DNA of 36,084 nucleotides from an uncultured bacterium (GCA_937921485.1 CAKZSV010000060.1:1-36084), one strand, 5' to 3'. Positions 16,447 to 25,481 are shown, counted from the first letter of the stretch. Made by a program: numbers and translations. Notes: a model not told the origin generated them from the sequence alone.

Positions 16447-17226
16447 ATGGCACTTCGAAAAACGGCCAGCATCATTTCAGCAATCGCGCTTTCATGCATG
16501 GCACTTGCATGCGGTGCGAAAGTTGTGCGCACCTTTGGGCAGGAGGGCGAACTGAAGGAATTAGATTTTAAAAACAAAGATGGCATCCAGCAAAAAATCA
16601 ACTTCAATCACAATCGCTCGCAGAGAATCCTTCTCATAGAGCAAATAAATCAGGCAAATAAGGTTAAAACAATGGAAATGAAAGTGCGATATGCACCCGA
16701 CGGGCGCATCACTTTCATCGCCAAAAAGACGTTTGCCCAAGAGGCGAGCAAGAACGAGGCCGAGTTCGATTCTTTCTCCTACTCAAAATCCGGCGAAGTA
16801 ATAAGAGTGGAAACATCTTATAAAAGCGCTTTCAGCATTTCAAAGCACAATACTGCGCTCATTACCGCACAATATAAATACCAGTCCGGAATACTCGCTG
16901 AAATCGTCGAAAACGGCGGAACCTTTAAAAAAATCATTAAGCCTGAATATTCCGGGGAAGACCTTAAATCCCTCGATTTCAGCCTCTATATCTATCAGCC
17001 CAAAACGAGAACCTTTGAAAAGACAAAAGACATTCGTTTCTTTTTTTCCGAAGGCGCTGTCCGTAAAGCAACCGATAAACAGCTAAAAAAAGAGCATGGC
17101 AGATCGGAAGCACGCAGGTTGTTCATGGAAGAAAATGCTGGCCGTCCCCTGTACAAGATGCGATATGGAACCACCATATCGGAATTTTTAAAAAATGCAG
17201 AATCGCATCTGATTGAACTCAATTAA
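16447..17226 (+). CDS. Lipoprotein of unknown function
   Basis: 259 residues, not recognised. The signal peptide ends in the lipobox ALAC with Cys22. The mature protein is rich in Lys, Phe and alternating strands (KVRYAPDGRITFIAKK, FDSFSYSKSGEVIRVETSYK), suggesting a beta-sheet body like bacterial proteins that carry YD-type hairpin repeats. The C-terminal third is basic and helical. It starts 10 bases after the Lrp-type regulator with only a poor ribosome site (GAGTGA region), so it is probably the second gene of that transcript. Confidence 0.7.
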   Translation: MALRKTASIISAIALSCMALACGAKVVRTFGQEGELKELDFKNKDGIQQKINFNHNRSQRILLIEQINQANKVKTMEMKVRYAPDGRITFIAKKTFAQEASKNEAEFDSFSYSKSGEVIRVETSYKSAFSISKHNTALITAQYKYQSGILAEIVENGGTFKKIIKPEYSGEDLKSLDFSLYIYQPKTRTFEKTKDIRFFFSEGAVRKATDKQLKKEHGRSEARRLFMEENAGRPLYKMRYGTTISEFLKNAESHLIELN

Positions 17227-17263
17227 TGTTTTTTCAGCTATCGCATGCTTCATATTGCACCGA

Positions 17264-17722
17264 TTATACATCAATGTTGCAATGCATAAACTCAATTCGG
17301 TCATCGATGATGGCCACCCCATACAGCCCATTGAGAGCAGGGCCGGGGTTGAAAAGCATGGGATTTTCAAAGCTGATATACGGCCTGTGCGTATGCCCGA
17401 AAATCACCGCAGCACACATATTTTGCCGGCCTTCCTCGCAAAGCTCAATATAATCCTGATGCGCACGCTGGATGTCTCCATGTGTAATGAAAAGCTTGAA
17501 ACCGCCGACTGAGGTTATTATTCTCCTGGCATAACCGTTTGTCTTTCCAAGATCCATATTGCCTGATATTAGAAGAGTTGCGGCTGTACGAGTATCGCAA
17601 TGCTGTAAATCATCCACCCCATCGCCGCAATGAATGATATAATTGCACGGCATCTCTTTTGCAAGAATTTTCCTCAGCACGGGCACATTGCCGTGGCTAT
17701 CTGAGAGTATGAGTATTTTCAT
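17264..17722 (-). CDS. YfcE/MJ0936-type metallophosphoesterase
   Basis: 152 residues from ATG 17722, with AGGTG 6 bases upstream; the ATG at 17776 would add a non-homologous N-terminus. All metal ligands of the calcineurin-like fold are present: D8 and H10 (DSHGN), D34 (HCGDG), N55 (SGNMD), H81 (THGD), H110 and H112 (FGHTHRP), plus NPGPAL near the end. Family members are manganese-dependent phosphodiesterases with broad in vitro activity and uncertain biological substrates. It is convergent with the lipoprotein gene, 37 bases away. Confidence 0.9.
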   Translation of the reverse strand: MKILILSDSHGNVPVLRKILAKEMPCNYIIHCGDGVDDLQHCDTRTAATLLISGNMDLGKTNGYARRIITSVGGFKLFITHGDIQRAHQDYIELCEEGRQNMCAAVIFGHTHRPYISFENPMLFNPGPALNGLYGVAIIDDRIEFMHCNIDV

Positions 17723-17851
17723 ATATACACCTGTACTCTGACACCCGTCAATATATCGTTTACGATTTTTCTGCATGATAATTACACACCTGCATTACAT
17801 TCTTTGTAAAGCATTATTTTCCCCGATACTCGCACTATTATCAAAAAAAAG

Positions 17852-17879
17852 TTGCATAGAGAGCCGAAAATTTTAATAT
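17852..17879 (+). promoter_or_regulatory. Candidate promoter for the Cys-rich protein gene
   Basis: TTGCAT at 17852-17857, 16-base spacer, TAATAT at 17874-17879. The -10 covers an upstream in-frame ATG (17878), supporting translation from 18031 and a leader of about 145 bases. Confidence 0.35.
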
Positions 17880-18030
17880 GAACTTAGAATTTATATTTCA
17901 AAAAAATCCTGATACGAAGAGAAGTGCTATCATAATATATCCATTTGGAAAAAAAATTTTACAACTATCAACGGCATTTTTTCGAAGGGAAACGAACTAT
18001 CACTATATATTTCATTTTTGGAGCGTTAGC

Positions 18031-18606
18031 ATGAACTGTAAAATTGACGGCCTCAGCGGCAATGATGTTCTGCACTGCCACATCTGCGGAAAAGAACTCG
18101 ATATGCTTTCTGCAACTATCTCCGAATCTCCTCTTGATGCAATCTACATCTGTTTCGGCGCGCTGAAACAGAGAATTTTCGCGTACGGAAAATATATCGA
18201 AACTATATTCGGCGCAATTGTGTTCAACGGGCAATATACAAAAGAAGAATGCGAAAAAAAGGTATGCGAAATTGAGATCAGCTCTTTTCTCAGCAAAAGA
18301 GGCGAAACCGAATACTCCCGCCTGGTAGACTGCCACAGGGGTAGGATGCGCTGTATCCTTCTTACAAAAGAAATGATCGAAAAGCGCAAAAACGCCCTTT
18401 CTGACGGCTTGCTTTCCGGCATCTTCCACGACTATTCAGTAAACAAAAAACATTTCTGCGGCGCCGATGCGCAAAATCTCAACTATCGCTGCACATGCGG
18501 AGAAGAGCTCATTGCTCTTAATTCCGACCGCTACCGTGAACTGATGGGCCTTGACGATATCGATTTTATTAAAAGCTATCTACCCGAACTTCTCAAACTC
18601 AGGTAA
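18031..18606 (+). CDS. Cysteine-rich, probably metal-binding protein of unknown function
   Basis: 191 residues from ATG 18031, with GGAG at 18020-18023; an upstream in-frame ATG at 17878 falls inside the likely promoter. The protein has 11 Cys. Two related motifs frame it: CHICGKEL at 16-23 and CTCGEEL at 154-160, each like half of a zinc ribbon, with further Cys at 41, 74, 79, 101, 108 and 143. The middle is helical and charged. No signal peptide. I do not recognise the family; zinc or iron-sulfur binding is the most that can be inferred. Its 3' end overlaps the convergent membrane aminopropyltransferase-like gene by 31 bases. Confidence 0.65.
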   Translation: MNCKIDGLSGNDVLHCHICGKELDMLSATISESPLDAIYICFGALKQRIFAYGKYIETIFGAIVFNGQYTKEECEKKVCEIEISSFLSKRGETEYSRLVDCHRGRMRCILLTKEMIEKRKNALSDGLLSGIFHDYSVNKKHFCGADAQNLNYRCTCGEELIALNSDRYRELMGLDDIDFIKSYLPELLKLR

Positions 18607-20810
18607 TGCGAAACAGCAATTGATGCAAACAGCACCACAATGATGCCTCCAAGCAGCACTTCTATTCCCACGACGGGGAGAAATGCTGTTGTCCCCACCG
18701 AACCGATTATCGAACCGAAGAATTCCATCGCGTCAAGGTTCGACGCCGTTGACTGATAATTATCTTTCGACAGCAGGGAAAAAAGTGCCGGAAACGCCGT
18801 GCCGCAGAGTGCTGAAAAGAGTACCAGTATCGGCCAGAAAAGAAGCTCAATCCCAAGAAAGGTATACACAAAAAGGGCTCCCAGCACAAGCACCATCCCC
18901 ATCTGTACCCTTGTGAGGGACCTTATCGCGAATCTATTGGCGCAATAGCTGCCCACAGTAAGTCCCAACATGAATAGAGCATTGATGAGAGAAATTCGGT
19001 AGTACACCACACCGTAAAAATTCTGATACAGCATCACCATGATAAGCACGGTGGCCATGCTGACCATTCCGACCACATAGATGACGAAACTGCCGGCAAA
19101 CTGCATCACACCGTGCCTCACACGGACGCGGTACAACACAAAGGCAGTAATTGCAATAAGCAGGGTGAGGAAATAGCCGTAATTTTTCAATATTCCGTAC
19201 AAAAGTGAATGCTCCTTTGCGGCCGAGTGCAAAATGTAATTCCAGTAGGCATAGGGCATTCTGTCGGTATTCTCAATAATTTCTGCGGATCGCGGTATAA
19301 CAGTTTTATCAAAATAATCAATACGCGTTTTTTCAAAAAATCCAGAAAGCTCCGATGGCGAAAAACCCTCCATAATTGCGTTTTCAAGCGGCATTTTTTT
19401 TAGCTGCGGGAGACGCTTTGCGTAATTTGATATTATTTTTTCTGCTTCTGATATCAACGAACCGTTCCCCCTTCCCCCGATGAGATACATGGTGTCGCCG
19501 GACGTTTTCATGTGAACCGGAAATACCTTCGAAAAGCTCCGATATATCGATGCAATATAGTCGCGCTGCTCGGCATCCATCGCGCTTGAAAAGCCGCTTA
19601 TGGAAGTGATCATAATCCCTCCGGGCTTGAGGCGCCGACGGCACAGTTCATAAAACTCTCTGGTATAATAGCGATTCAGGTTGGCGTTATGGGGAACCGG
19701 AGGGAAGCAGATGATCATATTGAACCGTTCATCGACATTCTTGAGAAAATAGCGAAGATCCTGCGATATGACAGAGAGCCGGTTGTCTTCAGGCCCTGTC
19801 CGATAAAAACGAATCCGGTACGGCTCGATTGTGCGGTAGAGCTTCGGATCGATTTCAAAATACGCAAGGCTTGAAATATCCGTCCTGAGCAGGTTGTAGG
19901 GAAGCGAACCCGGGCCTGAACCAAATAGAATAATCTCTTCGTTTTTTCCGCCGTTGCGGAGCGCCTGGATGAGGTGGAAAAGCTGACGGGTTTCGTAGCG
20001 ATCAGGGATGGTATAATACAACACGCCGTCGCCATAGACGCTGATCTGCTGGTCGTTGAAGCCCAAAAGTATTGTCTGATATTTCGTGCGGTCATAACGG
20101 AGAAGCATGCTCGCCTGAGTACGGTTCCATACATATCTAAAAAGCCCCCGCTCAAAATCTTCCGAAAAAAACAGCACTAACACGGGCAGCACAAGAAGCG
20201 GTAGAAGCCTTTTTTTTCCTGATCTGGCTACGAAAATCAGAAGTGAAATTCCCATGAGTATGGCGCAGATTCCCGCCGGATTCAGCATCTCAATAAACAA
20301 GAAAGAAAACAATATGCCGCCAGCAAAAGCGCCGAGCGACTCTATCAGATAGGCCATGCCGCCGGCTTTTTCTTTCATTCGCGCCGCAAGGAGCGTCACC
20401 AGCGGCGGAAAGAAATATCCCACGAAAAAACTCACCGGCACGGTAAAGAGAAAGGAAAGCGCGAATTCAGTGGTCATCGGAAAAAAGAGCCCGGCGGACC
20501 TTGAAAAGAAAAGCGGTATGAGGTGCGCGAAATGCACAAACGCAAAAAGAACTATCGGGAATAGTAGATATGAAAGCACCACCCTGCGTTCAAGAACCGC
20601 TTCGCCTGCAGATGCATTGAACCGAGCTCCGAAAAAGACGCCTAAAAACCATCCGGTAAAAATCATTCCGATGATAAATTCATTCCCGCGAAAAACAGTC
20701 AAAAGCTCGCGTATTAACAGCACCTGACCAATTGCTGAAGCAAAACCGATGTAAACCGCCACGGCAGGAAGGTGGTAGCTTAGAAAGAATCGCGACACAC
20801 GCGCCATCAT
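18576..20810 (-). CDS. Polytopic membrane protein with spermidine-synthase-like domain
   Basis: 744 residues from the ATG at 20810, whose A is also the last base of the radical SAM gene's TGA; GGAG lies about 10 bases upstream. Residues ~10-215 are about seven membrane helices (carrier-like, with NEFIIGMIFTGWFLGVFFGAR). Residues ~235-470 form a Rossmann domain of the spermidine synthase type: DRTKYQTI, a DGVLYYT strand, LFGSGPGSLPYNLL as the SAM-pocket loop, FEIDPKLY, and YYTREFYELCRRRLKPGGI. Residues ~560-744 are another six or so helices. This matches the fused membrane/spermidine-synthase-like proteins seen in many bacteria. The position of the family's catalytic Asp (DSxDP) reads CFPPVP, so genuine aminopropyl transfer is doubtful. 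It is the last gene of the Memo/radical SAM unit. Confidence 0.8.
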   Translation of the reverse strand: MMARVSRFFLSYHLPAVAVYIGFASAIGQVLLIRELLTVFRGNEFIIGMIFTGWFLGVFFGARFNASAGEAVLERRVVLSYLLFPIVLFAFVHFAHLIPLFFSRSAGLFFPMTTEFALSFLFTVPVSFFVGYFFPPLVTLLAARMKEKAGGMAYLIESLGAFAGGILFSFLFIEMLNPAGICAILMGISLLIFVARSGKKRLLPLLVLPVLVLFFSEDFERGLFRYVWNRTQASMLLRYDRTKYQTILLGFNDQQISVYGDGVLYYTIPDRYETRQLFHLIQALRNGGKNEEIILFGSGPGSLPYNLLRTDISSLAYFEIDPKLYRTIEPYRIRFYRTGPEDNRLSVISQDLRYFLKNVDERFNMIICFPPVPHNANLNRYYTREFYELCRRRLKPGGIMITSISGFSSAMDAEQRDYIASIYRSFSKVFPVHMKTSGDTMYLIGGRGNGSLISEAEKIISNYAKRLPQLKKMPLENAIMEGFSPSELSGFFEKTRIDYFDKTVIPRSAEIIENTDRMPYAYWNYILHSAAKEHSLLYGILKNYGYFLTLLIAITAFVLYRVRVRHGVMQFAGSFVIYVVGMVSMATVLIMVMLYQNFYGVVYYRISLINALFMLGLTVGSYCANRFAIRSLTRVQMGMVLVLGALFVYTFLGIELLFWPILVLFSALCGTAFPALFSLLSKDNYQSTASNLDAMEFFGSIIGSVGTTAFLPVVGIEVLLGGIIVVLFASIAVSHYLSLRSSGR

Positions 20811-21958
20811 CACGACCACACTCCGGGAATCACGGTTCTGCAGGAGGGGCATGCGCCATTGATGAGTCTGTTTTCAACCGAAAAGATGCTTGTTCTCCGA
20901 ATTACGAGGCTGCCGCAGGCATGGCAGTAGGTATTCTCAAATCGGTGTCCGGGAACATTTCCCACATAGACATACCGGAGACCTTCCGCAACGGCGATTT
21001 CTCTGCACCGCTCCAGCGTTGAAACCGGTGTCGGCGGCACATTCGTCAGCAGGTACATGGGATAAAAGCGGGTGAAATGAACCGGCGTGTGCTCGCCAAG
21101 ATTCGTCCGTATCCATCGTGTCATCTCCCTGATTTCCTGAGGGGAATCGTTCAGTGTAGGAATAATAAGTACCACAATTTCAAGCCACACTCCCGATGCG
21201 CGCACGAGCTCTACATTTCTTTTCACCGGTGCGAGCGTCCCGCTGCAAATATCGCGATAAAACTGCTCGCGAAACGACTTTACATCGATTTTGACAGCGG
21301 AAAGATGCCGCAGAAGCTCCTTTAGGGGCGCCGCGTTGATGTAACCGCTGGAAATGATTACCGCGCGAAGCCCACGCTCCCGCGCAAAACGTGCCGACTC
21401 AATACAATACTCAAACTGCACGGCGGGTTCGTTGTAGGTGTAGGCAATTACCCGTGATGACGATTCTGTTGCTCTGCGAATGAGTGCTTCTTTTGAGATG
21501 GATTCGGCGCTGATATCCTCCGGGCGCGACTGCGAAATCTGCCAGTTCTGGCAGAACCTGCACGACAAGCCGCATCCAGTCGTTGCGATAGAAAATGCTC
21601 TGCTTCCCGGCAAAAAATGGTTGAAGGGTTTTTTTTCTATTGGGTCTACATGCACCGCGACGATGCGTGAATAGACGAGGGTTTCGAGTACTCCCGCCCG
21701 ATTTACCCGTGTTCGACAACGCCCCCGCGAACCTTCAGCGATGAGGCATTCGTTGGGACAGAGCGTACAGCGCACCGCCCTATCTGAAAGATGCTCCCAA
21801 TACCGCGCGCGCACCCGGAACGCATCATCGGGCGATGAGAAGAGGCGGTCAATGTTTCCGCACGAAGGGATGATGAACTCTGCGGCAACCGCACATGCGG
21901 CATACATGCCCATGCGCAGAAAACGCTTTCGCGAGATCCTTTCATTGCGGCCTTTCAT
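20810..21958 (-). CDS. Radical SAM enzyme, AmmeMemoRadiSam system type, with Tat/lipoprotein-like N-terminus
   Basis: 382 residues from ATG 21958; GTG 21985 is an alternative that adds nine residues. The radical SAM cluster motif is CGLSCRFCQNW (Cys129, 133, 136), in the PflA-like subgroup partnered with Memo and AMMECR1 proteins. An N-terminal Cys set (64, 67, 71, 81 in CTLCPNEC...GRC) and a C-terminal pair of CxxC (CHAC, CPSC) could hold extra metal. Ahead of it, residues 8-33 read SRKRFLR, a hydrophobic stretch and IPSC, which resembles a Tat-type signal (Lys in place of one Arg) with a lipobox. That is unexpected for an oxygen-labile enzyme needing SAM and a reductant, normally cytoplasmic. 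Reaction unknown for this family. 81 bases after the Memo gene. Confidence 0.85.
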   Translation of the reverse strand: MKGRNERISRKRFLRMGMYAACAVAAEFIIPSCGNIDRLFSSPDDAFRVRARYWEHLSDRAVRCTLCPNECLIAEGSRGRCRTRVNRAGVLETLVYSRIVAVHVDPIEKKPFNHFLPGSRAFSIATTGCGLSCRFCQNWQISQSRPEDISAESISKEALIRRATESSSRVIAYTYNEPAVQFEYCIESARFARERGLRAVIISSGYINAAPLKELLRHLSAVKIDVKSFREQFYRDICSGTLAPVKRNVELVRASGVWLEIVVLIIPTLNDSPQEIREMTRWIRTNLGEHTPVHFTRFYPMYLLTNVPPTPVSTLERCREIAVAEGLRYVYVGNVPGHRFENTYCHACGSLVIRRTSIFSVENRLINGACPSCRTVIPGVWS

Positions 21959-22039
21959 CGGATGCTTTACGTTCTTCTTTACCACGTGGTATCCATATGC
22001 ATGAAACTATTTTTCTTTTTCGTTTGCACTCCCATCGCA

Positions 22040-23038
22040 CTAATTACGCCTGCTCACCGAAAACGATTGCGCGGAAAAGCCATCAACAAACGATCCGCCG
22101 ATTGCAATGGCCGCATAACTCACCGAATGATCGCATTCGCCCGTGATGGCGCAGGAAGTATCGTACTTCAAAAGCCTCGCGTCGCTCACGTGCATGGGCA
22201 GCGCCAGCGCCAGCGAAATGGGATTTCTTCCGCATACGGTGATTCCCGTCGTTCCCACGTACCGCGCAAAACCGCGGCGGTCAAATTTCAAGATTGCATT
22301 TATTGCGCCCATATCAAGATTTTTCAGGCCATCTTTCAGTTCCTTTACGTTCTTCCCGAAAACCGGCACAAATTCAAAGCGCGGGCCGTAGTGCGTAAAA
22401 TCTGAACTGACAATCACCAGCGGATTTTTATTGTGCAGTTTTCTTGAAAGAATGCGCGCGAATTCTTCTTCATTTGCACCGAGATCTCCCACAAGGAGCG
22501 GCAGCACGGGAATTTCCTTCTCCATCTTTTTCCCGTAGATCCTCTGTAAAAACGGCAGATGAATTTCAATCGAATGCTCGAGCCGGTGCGCCTCATCGTT
22601 GATGGCAAAGCCGGGTGTTGTACCAAGCTCCCTCACCATTTCCTTGTCGATCTTGACTCTTCCAAGAGGCGTTTCGAAATAGTCGCTTGAGGGAAGCGCA
22701 ATGCCGCGCACCGGCACGCGATGGGGCGGCGCGAAAAATACAATTATTCCGGGATTGAGGGATTTTGCACATGCATACCCGAAAGCTGCAATCTGTCCCG
22801 AATACGCATATCCCGCATGCGGAAGCACAAGGATGCGCACATCCTTCATTTCGGGAACATCACCGGCACGGGCAAGAAACGAATCAACCGTAAACGCAAG
22901 CTCGCCCACGCTACCGGGGTACCACTGTCCCGCAAGAGACGGCTGGCGCACAATGGGTTCTGCATTGCGGATGCAGCCTGCAACAAGCAAAAATGCGGAT
23001 ACCATCACTGTCTTTTTTACTATGCTGCGAATATCCAT
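22040..23038 (-). CDS. Memo-family protein (AmmeMemoRadiSam protein B) with lipoprotein signal
   Basis: 332 residues. The first 22 are a signal peptide with lipobox VAGC (Cys22). The rest is a full Memo-like domain, related in fold to LigB extradiol dioxygenases: SLAGQWYPG, LPHAGYAYSGQIAAFGYA (His74), FAPPHRVPV, HRLEHSIEIHLPFLQ, VIVSSDFTHYG and the C-terminal TGECDHSVSYAAIAIGG. The metal-binding histidines of the family are retained. Human MEMO1 binds metal ions; the bacterial function is unknown. Most bacterial homologues lack a signal peptide, so an envelope-anchored copy next to a radical SAM partner with a similar N-terminus is notable. First gene of a three-gene minus-strand unit; ilvD diverges from it 129 bases away. 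Confidence 0.88.
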   Translation of the reverse strand: MDIRSIVKKTVMVSAFLLVAGCIRNAEPIVRQPSLAGQWYPGSVGELAFTVDSFLARAGDVPEMKDVRILVLPHAGYAYSGQIAAFGYACAKSLNPGIIVFFAPPHRVPVRGIALPSSDYFETPLGRVKIDKEMVRELGTTPGFAINDEAHRLEHSIEIHLPFLQRIYGKKMEKEIPVLPLLVGDLGANEEEFARILSRKLHNKNPLVIVSSDFTHYGPRFEFVPVFGKNVKELKDGLKNLDMGAINAILKFDRRGFARYVGTTGITVCGRNPISLALALPMHVSDARLLKYDTSCAITGECDHSVSYAAIAIGGSFVDGFSAQSFSVSRRN

Positions 23039-23136
23039 ACCAATACCACATCTACACCATCATTATCAATTAATCAAGTTCTTTCTTGACATCTTCTGCG
23101 GTTTTGAAAACAGTATCTTCTCTGTTTGCAACTCAT

Positions 23137-23142
23137 TATAAT
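23137..23142 (+). promoter_or_regulatory. Candidate -10 element for ilvD
   Basis: TATAAT at 23137-23142, with no good -35 at the right distance; a TTGACA at 23086-23091 is too far away to pair with it. The ATG is at 23168. The short leader leaves no room for a T-box or leader-peptide attenuator. Confidence 0.3.
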
Positions 23143-23167
23143 GCTATTCAAGGAAAGGAGATTGTGT

Positions 23168-25006
23168 ATGAATATACCGCTTCGCAGCAACATCAGCACA
23201 CAGGGAAGGCGCATGGCAGGCGCACGTGCGCTGTGGCGCGCCAATGGCATGAAAGAAGAACAATTCGGCCGCCCGATTATCGCCATCGCAAATTCATTCA
23301 CGCAGTTTGTGCCCGGCCATGTGCACCTGCATGAAGCCGGCCAGCGCGCGAAGAAGATCATCGAATCGATGGGCTGCTTTGCCGCGGAATTCAACACCAT
23401 CGCAATCGACGACGGCATCGCGATGGGACACGACGGCATGCTGTACTCCCTGCCGTCGCGCGAGCTTATCGCAGACAGCGTTGAATTCATGTGCAATGCC
23501 CACAAGGTCGATGCGCTTATGTGCATCACAAACTGCGATAAAATTATTCCGGGAATGCTCATGGCAATCATGCGCCTGAACATTCCCGCCATCATTGTCT
23601 CCGGCGGCCCGATGGAAGCAGGAGAAATGAACGGCAGAAAATACGACCTCATTGACGCAATGGTGATGGCAGCGGATCCCGCTGTTTCCGATGATGACAT
23701 TACGCAAATTGAGCAGCTCGCCTGCCCCACCTGCGGATCGTGCTCAGGCATGTTCACCGCCAATTCAATGAACTGCCTGAGCGAAGCGCTCGGAATGGCA
23801 CTTCCCGGCAACGGCACGGTAATCGCCACGCATGCCAATCGCACCCGGATGCTCGAAAAAGCGGCGAAGATACTTGTCGATAATACGTTGCGCTATTATG
23901 AAAAAGGAGACTCTTCTGTTTTGCCCCGCTCAATTGCCACGCGCGAGGCGTTTCTCAATGCTATGGCACTCGATATTGCCATGGGTGGATCAACCAATAC
24001 AGTTCTCCATCTTCTTGCAATCGCCGAATCTGCCGAAGTGAACTTTACCATGAAGGATATCGACGAGCTTTCTAAGAAAGTGCCAAACCTCTGCAAAGTT
24101 GCCCCGAGTTCAGCCTTCCACGTGGAAGACGTGAACCGCGCAGGCGGTATTTTATCCATCATGGGAGAACTCGACCGGGGCGGTCTCATCAATCGAAATG
24201 TCGGAAGAGTTGATTTTCCCTCCCTTGGCGCTGCGCTCGACCGCTTCGATGTGATGCGGCCAGGCTGCTGCGAAGAAGCGATAAACCTCTACAAAAGCGC
24301 TCCCGGGCTTCGGGGAAGAAATCTGGTGATGGGTTCACAGGAAGAATACCACGCAAAACTCGACCTCGACAGGGAAAAAGGCTGCATACGCGACATCGCG
24401 CATGCGTACAATAAGGACGGAGGGCTGGCGGTACTATTCGGCAATATCGCCAGAAACGGCAGCATCGTCAAGACGGCAGGCGTGGACACATCGCTCTTCA
24501 CATTCAAAGGCCCCGCGAAAGTGTATTATTCACAGGAAAAAGCGTGCGATGGCATTTTAAGCGGTGAAGTGAAAGAAGGCGATGTGGTGATTATCCGATA
24601 TGAAGGGCCCAGGGGCGGTCCCGGCATGCAGGAGATGCTCTATCCCACCTCGTATATTAAGTCGATGCATCTTGATAAAAAATGCGCGCTTATCACCGAT
24701 GGGCGGTTCTCTGGAGGAACGGCGGGATTGTCCATTGGACACGTGTCTCCCGAAGCAGCATCGGGCGGAGAAATAGCGCTTGTGGAAAACGGCGATATCA
24801 TCGAAATTAACATTCCCGAAAGAAAAATCAACGTACTGCTTCCGGAAAATGAACTCGAAAAGCGGCGCGCAAAAGAGCGTGCGAAAGGCGATGCGGCATT
24901 TACACCGGCTGGACGCGATAGAAAGGTATCACCGGCATTACGGGTATATGCGCAGCTTGCATCATCCGCCGATCGCGGCGCAGTGAGGATGACGCCGCAA
25001 GGCTGA
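23168..25006 (+). CDS. ilvD: Dihydroxy-acid dehydratase
   Basis: 612 residues from ATG 23168, with AGGAAAGGAG at 23151-23160 (7-base spacing); this length is close to the E. coli enzyme (616). It converts 2,3-dihydroxy-isovalerate and -3-methylvalerate to 2-oxo acids, the third common step of valine and isoleucine synthesis, in the cytoplasm. Conserved features are [10 protein letters not shown] (Cys123), [19 protein letters not shown] (cluster Cys in GSCSGM, Cys192), the GGPMEAG loop, and the C-terminal [21 protein letters not shown]. The pattern fits the oxygen-labile [4Fe-4S] dehydratases. It stands alone: no ilvBHC neighbours, though a BCAT-like gene lies at 9854. Confidence 0.95.
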   Translation: MNIPLRSNISTQGRRMAGARALWRANGMKEEQFGRPIIAIANSFTQFVPGHVHLHEAGQRAKKIIESMGCFAAEFNTIAIDDGIAMGHDGMLYSLPSRELIADSVEFMCNAHKVDALMCITNCDKIIPGMLMAIMRLNIPAIIVSGGPMEAGEMNGRKYDLIDAMVMAADPAVSDDDITQIEQLACPTCGSCSGMFTANSMNCLSEALGMALPGNGTVIATHANRTRMLEKAAKILVDNTLRYYEKGDSSVLPRSIATREAFLNAMALDIAMGGSTNTVLHLLAIAESAEVNFTMKDIDELSKKVPNLCKVAPSSAFHVEDVNRAGGILSIMGELDRGGLINRNVGRVDFPSLGAALDRFDVMRPGCCEEAINLYKSAPGLRGRNLVMGSQEEYHAKLDLDREKGCIRDIAHAYNKDGGLAVLFGNIARNGSIVKTAGVDTSLFTFKGPAKVYYSQEKACDGILSGEVKEGDVVIIRYEGPRGGPGMQEMLYPTSYIKSMHLDKKCALITDGRFSGGTAGLSIGHVSPEAASGGEIALVENGDIIEINIPERKINVLLPENELEKRRAKERAKGDAAFTPAGRDRKVSPALRVYAQLASSADRGAVRMTPQG

Positions 25007-25010
25007 TGTT

Positions 25011-25481
25011 TCACAACAAGCGGCCGTCTTCTGCCGAGAGGACATCTTTTTTGCCGGAACGATACCGCAGCGTGATTTTATCGCGATTGAATGAATATTC
25101 TGCAAGATCGGCATCGAGCGGATGGTGCCAGATTTTGCTGCCGTCTTTCGGTTCCGCTTTGATGAGATGAAACTTTTCATTATCGTCGATAAAGATCAGG
25201 TAGGGATAATTTTTATACATTATCTGGAGGAGCGACCTGCCGGGAATATACCAGACGGTATTTCCGGTTTCCTTATTCAGCGCAAGGAATATCCCGTCCG
25301 TGTTGGTGTACTCGCAGGCAACATAATACCGCTCTCCGTCCTCTTTCACGCCGGAAATGCACTGCACATCGGGCAATTTTTTCGCCCATAGCTTTTTCGT
25401 TTCCTGCCTGCCATCAAGGCAGATCAAAATGCTTTTTTCTTCATTGAAATCCAGAATTGTTTTTTTCAGCTCAAAGCGCAT
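25011..25481 (-). CDS. Small propeller-like protein of unknown function
   Basis: 156 residues, no signal peptide. Beta-strand pattern with PQQ/WD-like elements: DGRQETKKLWAKKL, GIFLALNKETGNTVWYIPG, LIKAEPKDGSKIWHHPL and LSAEDGRLL. About three such blades are visible, too few to close a propeller alone, so it may be an incomplete or dimerising one. It begins 18 bases after the stop of the cytidylate-kinase-like gene on the same strand, so co-transcription is likely. Family not recognised. Confidence 0.6.
   Translation of the reverse strand: MRFELKKTILDFNEEKSILICLDGRQETKKLWAKKLPDVQCISGVKEDGERYYVACEYTNTDGIFLALNKETGNTVWYIPGRSLLQIMYKNYPYLIFIDDNEKFHLIKAEPKDGSKIWHHPLDADLAEYSFNRDKITLRYRSGKKDVLSAEDGRLL

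Noticed and set aside
21962..22405. 147-codon open frame on the plus strand opposite the Memo gene
   Set aside because: It is entirely antisense to clear Memo homology, has no ribosome site, and its composition (Arg/His-rich) is typical of a shadow frame.
23039..23167. T-box or leader-peptide attenuator before ilvD
   Set aside because: The leader is too short and shows no Ile/Val/Leu-rich peptide, no terminator and no T-box sequence.
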